This document shows positions 1 through 8,900 of a stretch of 36,769 nt of DNA, piece after piece. This stretch comes from an uncultured beta proteobacterium (GTDB lineage Bacteria > Pseudomonadota > Gammaproteobacteria > Burkholderiales > Burkholderiaceae_C), in NCBI GenBank assembly GCA_903929815.1, contig CAIYWD010000223.1, positions 1-36,769 of the forward strand, in the 5' to 3' direction. A program made the translations under genes and the position numbers. The notes under the pieces were generated by a model. It was not told the DNA's origin. It did no database searches and saw nothing but the letters and a program-made list of their open reading frames with translations. The first letter of the stretch is position 1. The number at the start of each line of letters is the position of its first letter.

Positions 1-63
1 GTGGGAAGTGGGAAGTGGGAAGTGGGAAGTGGGAAGTGGGAAGTGGGAAGTGGGAAGTGGGAA
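1..63. repeat. Heptamer microsatellite (GTGGGAA)x9
   Basis: Nine perfect head-to-tail copies of the 7-base unit GTGGGAA start at base 1 and end at 63. The array probably continues outside the window. It lies 26 bases beyond the recJ stop codon, so it is downstream of recJ. A related single stretch (GGGAAGTGG) is seen near 9940. The 7-base period is not a multiple of 3, so any open frame through it would be slippage-prone. It is not a CRISPR: there are no spacers. Confidence 0.95.
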
Positions 64-88
64 GATGTGGTGTCCTTTCAGATAGCCA

Positions 89-1843
89 CTACTCGCCTTC
101 GGCCGCTTCCACCAAAAATCGTACTTTGCGCTCGCCACGCCAGGCTTGCGCGTCTAATCGAAATGCCAGTTTGACACGGGCGGGCAAACTTTGCGTGTGA
201 CCAAACCAGATGCCATCCACAGACTCTCCTTGATGTTTGAGCTTGAGCGACATGTGTTTTTCAGCCACCAATTTTTGCGATACCACCTCCAATTCTTCAC
301 TAAAAGTAGGAGCTTCAAAGCCCTGTCCCCACACTGCCTTGTGCAGCGCGTCCACCAGATCAACACGGCGATATTCGGGTTTCAGGGGACCATCGGTCTC
401 CGTACAGCGCTTCAGGGTGGCAGCATTCAGCCACTCTTTGGCCACTTCAATCAAACCTTGTTCAAAAGTCTTGAACTGGTCTTTAGCGACTGTGCAGCCT
501 GCTGCCATGGCATGACCCCCAAAGCGTAAGAGTACACCAGGGTAACGTTTGGCTACTAGGTCAAGTGCGTCTCGCAGGTGAAAGCCTGCAATCGATCGGC
601 CTGAGCCTTTCAATTCATCTGCGTGACCTGTAGCACCGCTGCTGGCAAATACAAAGGTAGGACGGTGCAGTTTGTCTTTGAGACGTGAGGCCACAATACC
701 GACCACGCCTTCGTGAAAATTGGGATCAAACACGCAAATGGCAGGCGGTGGCGCATCCGTATTGGCAAACAGGGCCTCCGCTACGACCAGCGCTTGTGTA
801 CGCATTTGGCCTTCAATGGAGCGGCGTTCCCGGTTCATGCTGTCTAGCTCCTGGGCCAGTTCCAGTGCCCGCGTGGCATCGTCTGTGAGCAAACATTCAA
901 TACCAATCGTCATGTCTGACAGACGACCTGCAGCATTGATGCGCGGGCCTATCGCAAAGCCAAAATCAAAGGTGGTGGCCATTTTGGCATCACGCGCCGA
1001 CGCGACAAACAATGCAGCAAGACCTACAGGCATGACCAGCGATCTGACCCGTTTCAAACCTTGCGCCACCAGACGGCGGTTATTGGCATCCAGGCGCACC
1101 ATGTCGGCCACTGTACCCAGTGCGACCAGAGGCAATAAGGTGTCTAGCTTGGGCTGACACACAGATGTATCTTGCCGTAGCTCATCGGTCTGATTAAAAA
1201 TATGGCGTGTGCGTAACTCGGCACGCAGCGCCAGAAGCACATAAAACATCACACCCACACCTGCAATGGATTTGCTGGCAAAAGGACAGCCCGGCTGGTT
1301 GGGATTCACAATCACATTAGCCTTGGGCAAGGCGACTTGATCATCAATGCAAGCACACAGGTGGTGGTCTGTCACCAGCACTTTCAGTCCCAATGCACGC
1401 GCTGCTGCCACACCGTCAAAACTGGCAATGCCGTTGTCAACAGTCACCAGCACATCAGCACCAGACGCTTTGACACGCGCAGAAATCGGGGGGGTCAAAC
1501 CATAGCCGTCTTGTACCCTGTCTGGCACGATGTAATCGACATGCCGAGCACCGAGCAAACGCAAGCCACGCACACCCACAGCACATGCCGTGGCACCATC
1601 GCAGTCGTAGTCGGCCACGATGCAGATTTTTTGATCGGTGGCTATGGCATCAGCCAGCAATTGGGCAGCCTCGGCTGCGCCTTTCATGGTTGAAGGCAAA
1701 ATCAGACGCGAGAGGGCGGTATCCATCTCTTGCAACTGTTGAATGCCTCGGGATGCGTAAAGTTGCGCCAGCAAAGGATGCAGACCGGACTGTTCCAATT
1801 CCCAAACCATGCGCGGCGGCACGTCTCTTACTATAAATTTCAT
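89..1843 (-). CDS. recJ: Single-stranded-DNA-specific 5'-3' exonuclease RecJ
   Basis: RecJ degrades single-stranded DNA 5' to 3' in recombination and mismatch or base-excision repair in the cytoplasm. The 584-residue product is close to the usual family length (about 570-580). The DHH phosphoesterase motifs are visible in order: VADYDCDG (77-84, metal-binding aspartates), VDNG (135-138), the DHH triad (159-161), ADMVRLD (246-252) and RINAAGRLSD (301-310). The DHHA1 domain carries GGHAMAAG (442-449), and an OB-fold-like tail follows. The start ATG has the plausible N-terminus MKFIVRDVPP and no better upstream alternative. It lies 83 bases downstream of the hydrolase gene on the same strand, so the two may be cotranscribed. 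Intact, with all key residues present. Confidence 0.95.
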   Translation of the reverse strand: MKFIVRDVPPRMVWELEQSGLHPLLAQLYASRGIQQLQEMDTALSRLILPSTMKGAAEAAQLLADAIATDQKICIVADYDCDGATACAVGVRGLRLLGARHVDYIVPDRVQDGYGLTPPISARVKASGADVLVTVDNGIASFDGVAAARALGLKVLVTDHHLCACIDDQVALPKANVIVNPNQPGCPFASKSIAGVGVMFYVLLALRAELRTRHIFNQTDELRQDTSVCQPKLDTLLPLVALGTVADMVRLDANNRRLVAQGLKRVRSLVMPVGLAALFVASARDAKMATTFDFGFAIGPRINAAGRLSDMTIGIECLLTDDATRALELAQELDSMNRERRSIEGQMRTQALVVAEALFANTDAPPPAICVFDPNFHEGVVGIVASRLKDKLHRPTFVFASSGATGHADELKGSGRSIAGFHLRDALDLVAKRYPGVLLRFGGHAMAAGCTVAKDQFKTFEQGLIEVAKEWLNAATLKRCTETDGPLKPEYRRVDLVDALHKAVWGQGFEAPTFSEELEVVSQKLVAEKHMSLKLKHQGESVDGIWFGHTQSLPARVKLAFRLDAQAWRGERKVRFLVEAAEGE

Positions 1844-1926
1844 ATTTATTTAATCATATCTATCAAACATTTAATTGCAAAATGGCATATCAAACATCAA
1901 TTGAATGCCTTGGTGAACGCACAGCA

Positions 1927-2817
1927 TCAGTGTGTCTGGAGTTGCTTCAACACCCAGGCAATCACTGTGCGGTTAACACACAGTTCAATATGCCCTATTC
2001 CCTGAAATTCAGTGACGGATGCATCACCCACAAACTGCTCACGCTGTGGATAAACCACATTGTCGTCTTGCGAGAGTGCAATCTGCATCAAGCCCCACGT
2101 GGCATGAGTTTCACTGGCTTGCAAAGCTTGCAGCCAGTCACTGTGCCACTTCATTTGCATTGCATTGGTTGTGGGTGTCACGCGGGCGATGGGTATGCCT
2201 TGGTGGGGTGTGCCCAAAGTGATGACCTGGCTGATGCGTGAATGACCGTAGATACGCATCCAGGCACGAATGACCAGGCCGCCCATGCTGTGGCCGACCA
2301 GTGCTACTTTGGACGCACCCGTTTGGCTTTGCAAAGCGATGACTGCCTGCTCAATGTGGGCAGCATAGTCATCGATCGATGTGAAGATGGGTTCTAGATC
2401 AACAGCGTGTACAGAGTGACCCGCATGGCGCAACGCTCGACTCATTTTGTCCCACATACGGTGGTTGGACATGTAACCATGCACCAGCAAGACGGGCGTT
2501 TGTAAAAGGATGGGGTCTGCAAGAAGTACTTGCGGTGGACGAAAGCACCAAGGCAATTGAAACCAGTAAATTTGAAGTGACGCAAGCAGTTCACCGCCAA
2601 AAGCGCGCCACCACATGAGGCTTGCTTGCTGCGGTCTAGACATCACCATGCTCACGCCAATCACCACACCATGCAGCAAGAGCGGCAACAACACGGCAAG
2701 CGCCAGCATCCATGCCATCGCATAACCCTGTGCCCTTTGTGCTGCCACAAAGACACCCAAAAGCGCTCCGGTGATGACTTGAAACAAATAAATGCGGCGT
2801 AACAAACGAGCAAACAT
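1927..2817 (-). CDS. Membrane-anchored alpha/beta hydrolase (lipase/esterase-like)
   Basis: The 296-residue protein starts with two hydrophobic segments (about 9-27 and 33-58) that should anchor it in the inner membrane. An alpha/beta-hydrolase domain follows. The catalytic nucleophile elbow is GHSMGG (Ser177), the oxyanion-hole motif is HGY (113-115), and likely triad partners are Asp251 or Asp252 (SQDDNV) and His276 (GIGHIEL). LGTPHQG (201-207) is typical of triacylglycerol lipases and PGAP1-like esterases. The substrate cannot be told from sequence. The start ATG is preceded by AGGA at a spacing of about 8, supporting the call. It is transcribed toward recJ and diverges from the small gene at 2927. 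The catalytic domain is firm; 'lipase' is inferred from motif style. Confidence 0.85.
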   Translation of the reverse strand: MFARLLRRIYLFQVITGALLGVFVAAQRAQGYAMAWMLALAVLLPLLLHGVVIGVSMVMSRPQQASLMWWRAFGGELLASLQIYWFQLPWCFRPPQVLLADPILLQTPVLLVHGYMSNHRMWDKMSRALRHAGHSVHAVDLEPIFTSIDDYAAHIEQAVIALQSQTGASKVALVGHSMGGLVIRAWMRIYGHSRISQVITLGTPHQGIPIARVTPTTNAMQMKWHSDWLQALQASETHATWGLMQIALSQDDNVVYPQREQFVGDASVTEFQGIGHIELCVNRTVIAWVLKQLQTH

Positions 2818-2873
2818 GATGATGATCCTGAAATATTGACAACGCGGGGGTGCATTGTCACTGCAAGTCTTGG

Positions 2874-2901
2874 TTGAACACCCACATCCAGCGCGTAAAA
2901 T
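2874..2901 (+). promoter_or_regulatory. Sigma70-type promoter for the small gene at 2927
   Basis: A -35 hexamer TTGAAC (2874-2879), a 16-base spacer and a -10 hexamer TAAAAT (2896-2901) lie 25 bases before the TTG start codon at 2927. This would leave an untranslated leader of about 19 bases. It was identified by eye from hexamer similarity only. Confidence 0.5.
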
Positions 2902-2926
2902 CTACCCCTTTACTTGAAAGAATCCC

Positions 2927-3109
2927 TTGGCAACACCTAATTACAGCTACGAAAAGCGTCAGAAAGAACTGGCCAAAAAGAAGAAAAAAGAGGAAAAACT
3001 CAAGGAAAAATCCCAGCGCAAAACGGGCGATGGGTATGGTGTTGGGGCTGGGGTTGGTGACAGTGATCAGCCAGGTGCTGTAACAGAGGGTACTGCCCCA
3101 ACCGTTTGA
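2927..3109 (+). CDS. Small lysine-rich conserved protein of unknown function
   Basis: The 60-residue product has a highly charged N-terminal half (YEKRQKELAKKKKKEEKL, residues 8-25) that should form one long basic helix, and a Gly/Asp/Pro-rich disordered tail. I associate the opening ATPNY-YEKRQKELAKKKK with a small uncharacterised family common in Burkholderiales. The function is unknown; a nucleic-acid- or ribosome-associated role would be a guess from charge alone. The start is TTG, supported by GAAAG about 7 bases upstream and by a promoter at 2874-2901. The last 43 bases overlap the 3' end of the convergent selU gene, so the glycine-rich tail may be less conserved than the helix. No ATG gives the same frame. 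Confidence 0.7.
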   Translation: MATPNYSYEKRQKELAKKKKKEEKLKEKSQRKTGDGYGVGAGVGDSDQPGAVTEGTAPTV

Positions 3110-4185
3110 GGTATATGCCATGCATCTGGTGCAGACATCAACAGTTGATGTGCCAAATCAGCCATAGCCCGCATGGAGCGGTCATTCGGCGCTATTGTTT
3201 TTGCATTTTTGAACTGAACAAAATTGCGATGAATGGACTGCCAATAGGCCGGATCATAATGGTGGGTCAGCAGGTTTTGCACAACGGTTTCCCATTGGCC
3301 TGATCGCGCTTGTGCCTGCCAGTTCTCCACCACGCACCGGCCTTTAAGCGCCGTCAATGAAGCCAGACGGTTACAAAAATCATCCCCATGGCGCACCCAG
3401 GTGTCGTAATCTTCCATGAGCAATGCCACACGTTCGTCATCAGGCAAATGCACATTCAGACACGCGCTCATGCGCATGGCATCTATCAATGCACACGGGA
3501 CTGACACGTTGCCAATTTTTTTGCTTTCGCCCTCCACAAACACTGGCTGATCTTGGCTAAAGCTGCGCAATGCATCCCAAATTAGAGTGTCAAATCGTTT
3601 TTGACTGGGCTGCTTTAAGCCGGGAATAGCTCCCAACACCGAGCTGCGATGCCCAGCCAGATTTTCCATATCCAACACCTGTGCCCCTTGAGCTGCCAGT
3701 GCTTGCAGCAAGCGGGTTTTGCCTGAACCTGTCGGGCCACACACCACCTGAAAATGCAGTGACGACACCCATCGCGCAATGTCTTGCACCATGGCCGCGC
3801 GAAACGCTTTGTAGCCACCTTCAATCAGTGTGACCTGAAAGCCAATCTGGCCCAAAATCAACGCCAAAGCACCACTACGCTGACCGCCACGCCAGCAATA
3901 AATGAGCGGCTTCCAGTGCTTAGGCTTGTCCATGACCTCACGATCAATGTGACCGGCAATACGACGCGCAGCCAGCGCAGCACCGCGTTTACGCGCTGCA
4001 AAAGAATTCACTTGCTTGTAGAGTGTGCCAATGTCTTGGCGTTCGTCGTTGTTGAGCGTTGGCCAGTTCACCGCATGGGGTAAGTGGTCGTGGGCAAATT
4101 CATCTTCGCTGCGGGCATCAATGACGGTATCAAATTCAGCCAGACGTGTCATGGCATCAGCGGCTACGACAGAGATGACACTCAT
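3067..4185 (-). CDS. selU: tRNA 2-selenouridine synthase (rhodanese + P-loop)
   Basis: SelU (MnmH) replaces sulfur by selenium, via a geranylated intermediate, at the wobble 2-thiouridine of tRNAs for Lys, Glu and Gln, using selenophosphate. An N-terminal rhodanese domain (about 1-130) carries the catalytic cysteine in YCWRGGQRSG. With the ATG start chosen here this is Cys97, the same number as the essential cysteine of the E. coli enzyme. A P-loop domain follows with GPTGSGKT (151-158). Length is 372 residues, normal for the family. A GTG two codons upstream (4191) is possible, but the ATG overlaps the tesA stop as ATGA and has GAGAG about 7 bases upstream, which argues for translational coupling with tesA. 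No selD is seen in the window. Confidence 0.93.
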   Translation of the reverse strand: MSVISVVAADAMTRLAEFDTVIDARSEDEFAHDHLPHAVNWPTLNNDERQDIGTLYKQVNSFAARKRGAALAARRIAGHIDREVMDKPKHWKPLIYCWRGGQRSGALALILGQIGFQVTLIEGGYKAFRAAMVQDIARWVSSLHFQVVCGPTGSGKTRLLQALAAQGAQVLDMENLAGHRSSVLGAIPGLKQPSQKRFDTLIWDALRSFSQDQPVFVEGESKKIGNVSVPCALIDAMRMSACLNVHLPDDERVALLMEDYDTWVRHGDDFCNRLASLTALKGRCVVENWQAQARSGQWETVVQNLLTHHYDPAYWQSIHRNFVQFKNAKTIAPNDRSMRAMADLAHQLLMSAPDAWHIPQTVGAVPSVTAPG

Positions 4186-4850
4186 CGCCACTCTCTTTGA
4201 AGGTCAGGCCATACGTTGTCCAACATTTTGGGTTGTGCTGCCTGCGTGGGGTGAATGCGATCCGATTGAAACCAGCGTAGGCTGTCTGGCACGTCGGCTA
4301 TTCCATGAAGAAAAAACGGTACCAGGCGCACTTGGCACGATTGGCTGACATCTACAAACATGTTGGTAAAACGTTGGTTGTAATCGTGCCCAAAGTTGGG
4401 TGGCACCTGCATACCCAGCAAAATCACTTTGGCACCGGTTTTTTTGGCAGCTTGCGTCATGGCTGTCAGATTGTCTTGTGTCATGGCCAATGGCAGCCCC
4501 CGCAGTGCATCATTGGTACCCAGTTCAATGATGACCAGATGGGGGCGATGCTTTTGAAGCAGTGCAGGCAGACGCGTGCGGCCGCCGATTGTTGTGTCGC
4601 CGCTGATACTGGCATTGATCACGGTGACCGACATTTTTTCAGCACTGAGTTTTTTCTCAAGCAGCGCCACCCAGCCTGTGCCGCGTGGAAGGCCATACTC
4701 AGCGCTGAGCGAATCACCCACCACCAAAAGGGTTCGTTTTGCAGCCACGGTTTGAGCCATGGCCATGACCATGCCAACAATTATCACAATCGGCATGACC
4801 GCGAACGCGATACAGTGACGACGATTTAACTTTTTCAAAAATATATTCAT
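4182..4850 (-). CDS. tesA: Periplasmic GDSL esterase / acyl-CoA thioesterase I-like TesA
   Basis: TesA-type enzymes hydrolyse esters, thioesters and lysophospholipids in the periplasm. The 222-residue protein begins with a basic region and a hydrophobic segment (about 14-36, ending near VAA) that looks like a signal peptide. SGNH-hydrolase blocks are complete: GDSLS with Ser47, ISGDTT with Gly84, GTND with Asn113, and DRIH with Asp197 and His200. Its stop overlaps the selU start (ATGA), so the two form an operon. Its ATG overlaps the start codon of the divergent ABC ATPase by two bases (CATG at 4848-4851). tesA-ybbA divergence is a known arrangement in proteobacteria, but an overlap this tight is unusual. 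No clear Shine-Dalgarno is visible, so a downstream start remains possible. Confidence 0.92.
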   Translation of the reverse strand: MNIFLKKLNRRHCIAFAVMPIVIIVGMVMAMAQTVAAKRTLLVVGDSLSAEYGLPRGTGWVALLEKKLSAEKMSVTVINASISGDTTIGGRTRLPALLQKHRPHLVIIELGTNDALRGLPLAMTQDNLTAMTQAAKKTGAKVILLGMQVPPNFGHDYNQRFTNMFVDVSQSCQVRLVPFFLHGIADVPDSLRWFQSDRIHPTQAAQPKMLDNVWPDLQREWR

Positions 4851-5583
4851 GTCAGACTACATTATTTCGGTGGAGCATGTTTTCAAGTCCATCACCGACT
4901 CTACTGGCACACTTGATATTTTGCGCGATATTGAGTGCCGTATGCGCCAGCAAGAAACCGTTGCCATTGTCGGTGCATCGGGTTCAGGCAAAAGCACACT
5001 GCTGTCCATCATCGCTGGTCTTGACACGCCCAGCCGTGGCACGGTTCGCATCGCAGATCAAGATATATTTGCCATGAACGAAGATGCACGAGCAGCCGTG
5101 CGGGCACACAAAATGGGTTTTGTATTTCAGAGCTTTCAGTTGTTGCGCCATTTAACAGCACTTGAAAACGTCATGCTGCCCCTCGAATTGGCCCATCAGC
5201 GCGATGCACGTTTGACTGCGACTGCCATGCTCAAACGTGTTGGATTGTCAGATCGTCTGAAGCATTACCCCAAAACGCTGTCTGGCGGCGAGCAGCAGCG
5301 GGTGGCGCTGGCGCGCGCCTTTGTAGTGCGGCCAGCAGTGTTGCTAGCCGATGAACCCACAGGCAGTTTAGACTTTGCCACAGGCCAGAGCGTGATGGCA
5401 CTGATGCTGGAATTGAACCGTGAATGGGGAACAACATTGGTGTTGGTCACGCATGACACCGGTCTTGCATCACGCTGTCAGCGCTGCATCACCATTGAGG
5501 CAGGTCATATTGTCATGGATGGCATCATCCTAAATTCCTCAGTTGACCGCTTGTCATCTTCACTAAACCCTTATGAAAATTGA
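4849..5583 (+). CDS. ybbA: ABC transporter ATP-binding protein, YbbA/LolD family, with repeat-derived C-terminus
   Basis: This ATPase subunit of the MacB/LolD-type exporter class has Walker A GASGSGKST (42-50), Q-loop region FVFQSFQLL, signature LSGGEQQ (144-150), Walker B VLLADEP (164-170, Glu169) and switch His202. In E. coli YbbA pairs with the permease YbbP next to it; no permease gene follows here. The family body ends around IEAGHIVMD (216-224). Residues about 227-244 are encoded by the left end of repeat element A1 (5527 onward), which also supplies the stop codon, because the same bases recur at 21973 outside any ATPase gene. The tail is therefore recent and not part of the fold. The start ATG overlaps the tesA start codon; the Shine-Dalgarno is weak. 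Confidence 0.9.
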   Translation: MSDYIISVEHVFKSITDSTGTLDILRDIECRMRQQETVAIVGASGSGKSTLLSIIAGLDTPSRGTVRIADQDIFAMNEDARAAVRAHKMGFVFQSFQLLRHLTALENVMLPLELAHQRDARLTATAMLKRVGLSDRLKHYPKTLSGGEQQRVALARAFVVRPAVLLADEPTGSLDFATGQSVMALMLELNREWGTTLVLVTHDTGLASRCQRCITIEAGHIVMDGIILNSSVDRLSSSLNPYEN

Positions 5584-5738
5584 CATTTTTCACTTTGATG
5601 TAGTGTACCCTTTGGGTGAGAGCGCTACGCACCCGATTGAACTGCTGGCGACACGTCTGGGGTGTTGCTCCTCCTTGAAGGCAGCAACCTTCCGCGTCGT
5701 CGCGCCTATCCAAACGCGCCGCCAGCAGCCCACTCTGG
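5527..5738 (+). mobile_element. Repeat element A, copy 1 (right end lost)
   Basis: Closely similar over most of its length to copy A2 (21973-22211), and in its right half to A3 (35829-35962). The left terminal repeat contains ATTCCTCAGTTGACCGC. A central hairpin with stem GAAGG/CCTTC (5677-5692) replaces the GCAGGC/GCCTGC of A2, including a matched C:G to A:T pair change. The right end stops at CCCACTC and runs straight into element B1, so B1 probably truncated it. The left 57 bases serve as coding sequence and stop codon of the upstream ABC ATPase. Confidence 0.8.
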
Positions 5739-5740
5739 CT

Positions 5741-5898
5741 ATGGACCATAATAAGTTGTGCATTTGGCTCGTCAGATTTGAGCGCGCTGCGTCGTTACAA
5801 ATCGCTGATGTGGCTGGGCCACACCGCACGATTTGCGCCTAGCATTGCATCTTTAACTCTGACGGCCAAATGCACAACTTATTGTTGACCATATCCTA
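5741..5898 (+). mobile_element. Repeat element B, copy 1 (MITE-like)
   Basis: About 158 bases with long imperfect terminal inverted repeats: the left end holds AATAAGTTGTGCATTTGGC and the right end its complement GCCAAATGCACAACTTATT, followed by GTTGACCATATCC. The interior contains a conserved stretch (CGTTACAAATCGCTGATG). Two other copies are at 17010-17167 and 30054-30190, and isolated ends at 14325-14339 and 31811-31831. No open frame looks like a transposase. It sits between the convergent ABC ATPase and nrdJ genes, with its right end only 13 bases before the nrdJ stop codon. Confidence 0.8.
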
Positions 5899-5911
5899 AG
5901 AGATCAATACC

Positions 5912-8900
5912 TCAGCCGCATTGCCCCACGTAGCCACAGGCGGTGCAAAAGTCGCAGCCATCTTTGTGAATGACTGTGGCGTTACCACATTCAGGGCAGG
6001 GTTTGCCGGCCATGGTGCGGCTGACTTCACGTTCTTCGGGGGTATCCAGCACACCCATGTCGCGCAGCGGATAACCCTGCTGGTTCAAAATGCCCAGCAT
6101 GGCGTAGCGGTGAATGATGAGTCGGGCAATGTAGGCCACGGTTGAAGGCCAGGTTTGCTGACGACGTTCATGGTGGGGCAGTCCCGGCACAAAGGCCATG
6201 AAGTGACCCAAAGGCTCGGCATAGTTCAGCAACTTGCGCAGTTTCATGCCAATCCAGGCGGGGTCTATCACCCGCATGTCTAGTGACAACAATCGCGCCA
6301 ATCCGTCCATGGCTCTGGGGTAATTGCCACTAAAACCCACTGCACAGGGGCGGGTGATGACGCTGCCATCTGTGTTGGGCAAATTGACTTCCTTGAGCGT
6401 GACTGTGAAAGCCTCACCCGTAGCAGGGTTGTTCACATCGACTGCCCAGGCTAAAGTGCCAGACGTGCCGGTTTGTGGTTCGCCCTGGCTGAACATGGCA
6501 TCGATCACCGGTGTACTGGCGGGTTTGGTATCTGATGAACGCAGTTTGTTGTTGGCTGCCAATTGTTCACAACGCCAGCGAATGACCGCAGCCGTGGCGG
6601 CTACCACGCCGGGGAAAAGTCGCTTTTCACCATGCGGCGGAAAAGGCATCTCAAAAGCATGTTCTTCACTCACCGTGGTTAAGGCATCAAGTTTGAGTTG
6701 CAGCCAGGCGGGGTCATTGGCGCGCAAGTCCATCGACAGCGTTTTGGCCAAAGCGCCCAGTCCACGCGGTTGCTCAGACCCATTGACCCAGACTTCAAAG
6801 GGTTGGAGTGCGCCGCCTTCTTCTAACGAAATCTCGCCAATAAACAAGGCAAAGTCGCCAAAGGGGTGATGCACCATGAATGTCCATGCGGGGTTGCCAC
6901 CAGGCAGTTCTGGGCGACCTGGCCAACGCAATGACTGCAACACGGGTGCGGGGAGTCTGTCAAGCGACAGGCGGTGGTTGGCACTGTCAATTTGCAGCGG
7001 CTTGGCTGCGCTGGGGGCAGGCGATACGCTCAGCACAGACCCCAAAACACTGTTCGGACGGTAGGTGGCCAAGCCCTTTAAGCCGGATGTCCAGGCCTGG
7101 GTGTACAAATCCTGAAATTCTTCATACGGGTAATCCGCAGGCACGTTCACGGTTTTGGAAATGGCAGTGTCAATAAAAGGGGCTACGGCGGCGACCATTT
7201 CTTCGTGCGACTGGGCGCTCATTTCAAGAGCGGTTACAAAAGCGGAGGTGAGTGGAGCATCTGCGCCTTTGAGGTGGCGATACAAGCGCCAAGCGTGGTC
7301 TTCAACTGCGTATTCCTTGAAGCTGCCATCGGCCATGCGTTTTTTGCGGGTGTAAGTCCAACTGAAAGCGGGTTCAATCCCGTTGCTGGCGTTATCGGCA
7401 AAAGCCAGGCTAATGGTGCCTGTGGGGGCAATGGACAGCAGGTGAGAGTTACGCAAGCCATGTTTACGAATGCGGTCTTTCAATTTTATGGGCAGACGGG
7501 AAGCAAAGCTTGGGCCACTCAAGTACAGGTCGGCATTGAACAACTCAAAAGAACCCCGCTCTTGTGCCAAATCCATTGATGCACTGTAGGCAGTGTCGCG
7601 CATCAGTTTGGAAATATGCTGCGCCATGTCTCTTGCTGCCTGTGTGTCATACCGCAAATTAAGCATGACCAGCGCATCGCCCAGCCCTGTAAAGCCCAGA
7701 CCAATGCGACGTTTGCTGTTGGCTTCATGTTGCTGTTGTGGCAGTGGCCAGACGGTGACATCGAGCACGTTGTCCAGCATACGAACAGCCACTCGCGCAA
7801 CGTCGGCAAACGCCGTTTCGTCAAAGCGTGGGGACTCAGTGAAAGGGTCCGTTACAAAGCGCGTGAGGTCAATAGAGCCTAAGCAGCAGCAGCCATAAGG
7901 GGGCAGGGGTTGCTCGGCACAGTTATGCACAAACAGGCCGTTGGCATCAAAAGCGTGGACATCTTGCACGCTCACATCAAACACATCTTCTTCGCCTGCG
8001 TTTGTCAAAGAGGCTACCGTTGCTGTAAAACGCTCAAGAGCCAGTCCGCTTTGGCATGTTGTCAAAAAAGCCTCAAAACGTGCGGATTTTTCGGGATGGC
8101 TAAAGCCTATCGTTTGCGAAAAACGAATGATATTGTCGTCACGAAGGGTCAGAACGGGGGTATATGCTTCTTGGTGGTCTATGGCCGATACCATGCCCAA
8201 GCGCAGCAACATGCGTTGAATGGCCATGAGCACCGTTACATCGGCAAACTCCAGTTGCAAACTTGCCACGGGGTCTTCTTGAATCTCCCCCATGGCGTTG
8301 AACAAACCGCGCAGCAGCCCTTGGTAATACATAGATGATCCATGTTCCATTTGTGGCGTGATGGTCATCTGAGGAAATTTGATGCCCATGCGACTGGCCA
8401 GCTCCATGAAATCCATGGGAATGTCGATGCAGCTACCCTTGCCCAGCAACATTCCTATCAGAGAACCTTCTTCTTGTGTCCAGGGGCCATTCCACTTGGG
8501 CAAACTGCGGTGGTTGTGCAAAACGATTTCGTCACCAGGCTGTAGCACACCTGCTTGCACCCAGTCGTATTGCATCCCTTCAGACGAGGTCTGACGCACG
8601 GTACGAACCAAATGATCTGAAGTGAGTTTGAGCGAGTAACCCTGACAGGTGCGAAGTTGCAGCACCGGTTTGCGCCCTGTTGCAAAAAAGCCATGTGACA
8701 CAACAGGGTAAGCAAGACCATCTACCACAGCAGAAAATTTCCACTGCGTCAACTCGCTCACCTGACGGATACCATCGCTCGTCGTCACCCAAGTGTCAGC
8801 CGTCACACAGGGGTTGGTGCTGGCAATGGTTTCGCAGTACGATAAATTATTGTCACGGTTGATTTGATCCAGAAACAATACGCCTGGCTCGGCGTGGTCG

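Noticed and set aside
1-63. CRISPR array
   Set aside because: The units are 7 bases and contiguous without spacers; no cas gene is present in the window.
15-200. Open frame through the heptamer array
   Set aside because: It is a translation of GTGGGAA repeats plus the antisense of recJ; there is no start context and no similarity.
5573-5842. Open frame starting MKIDIFHFD within elements A1 and B1
   Set aside because: It runs across two unrelated repeat elements, and the copy in A2 has a different frame and stop, so it is not a conserved gene.
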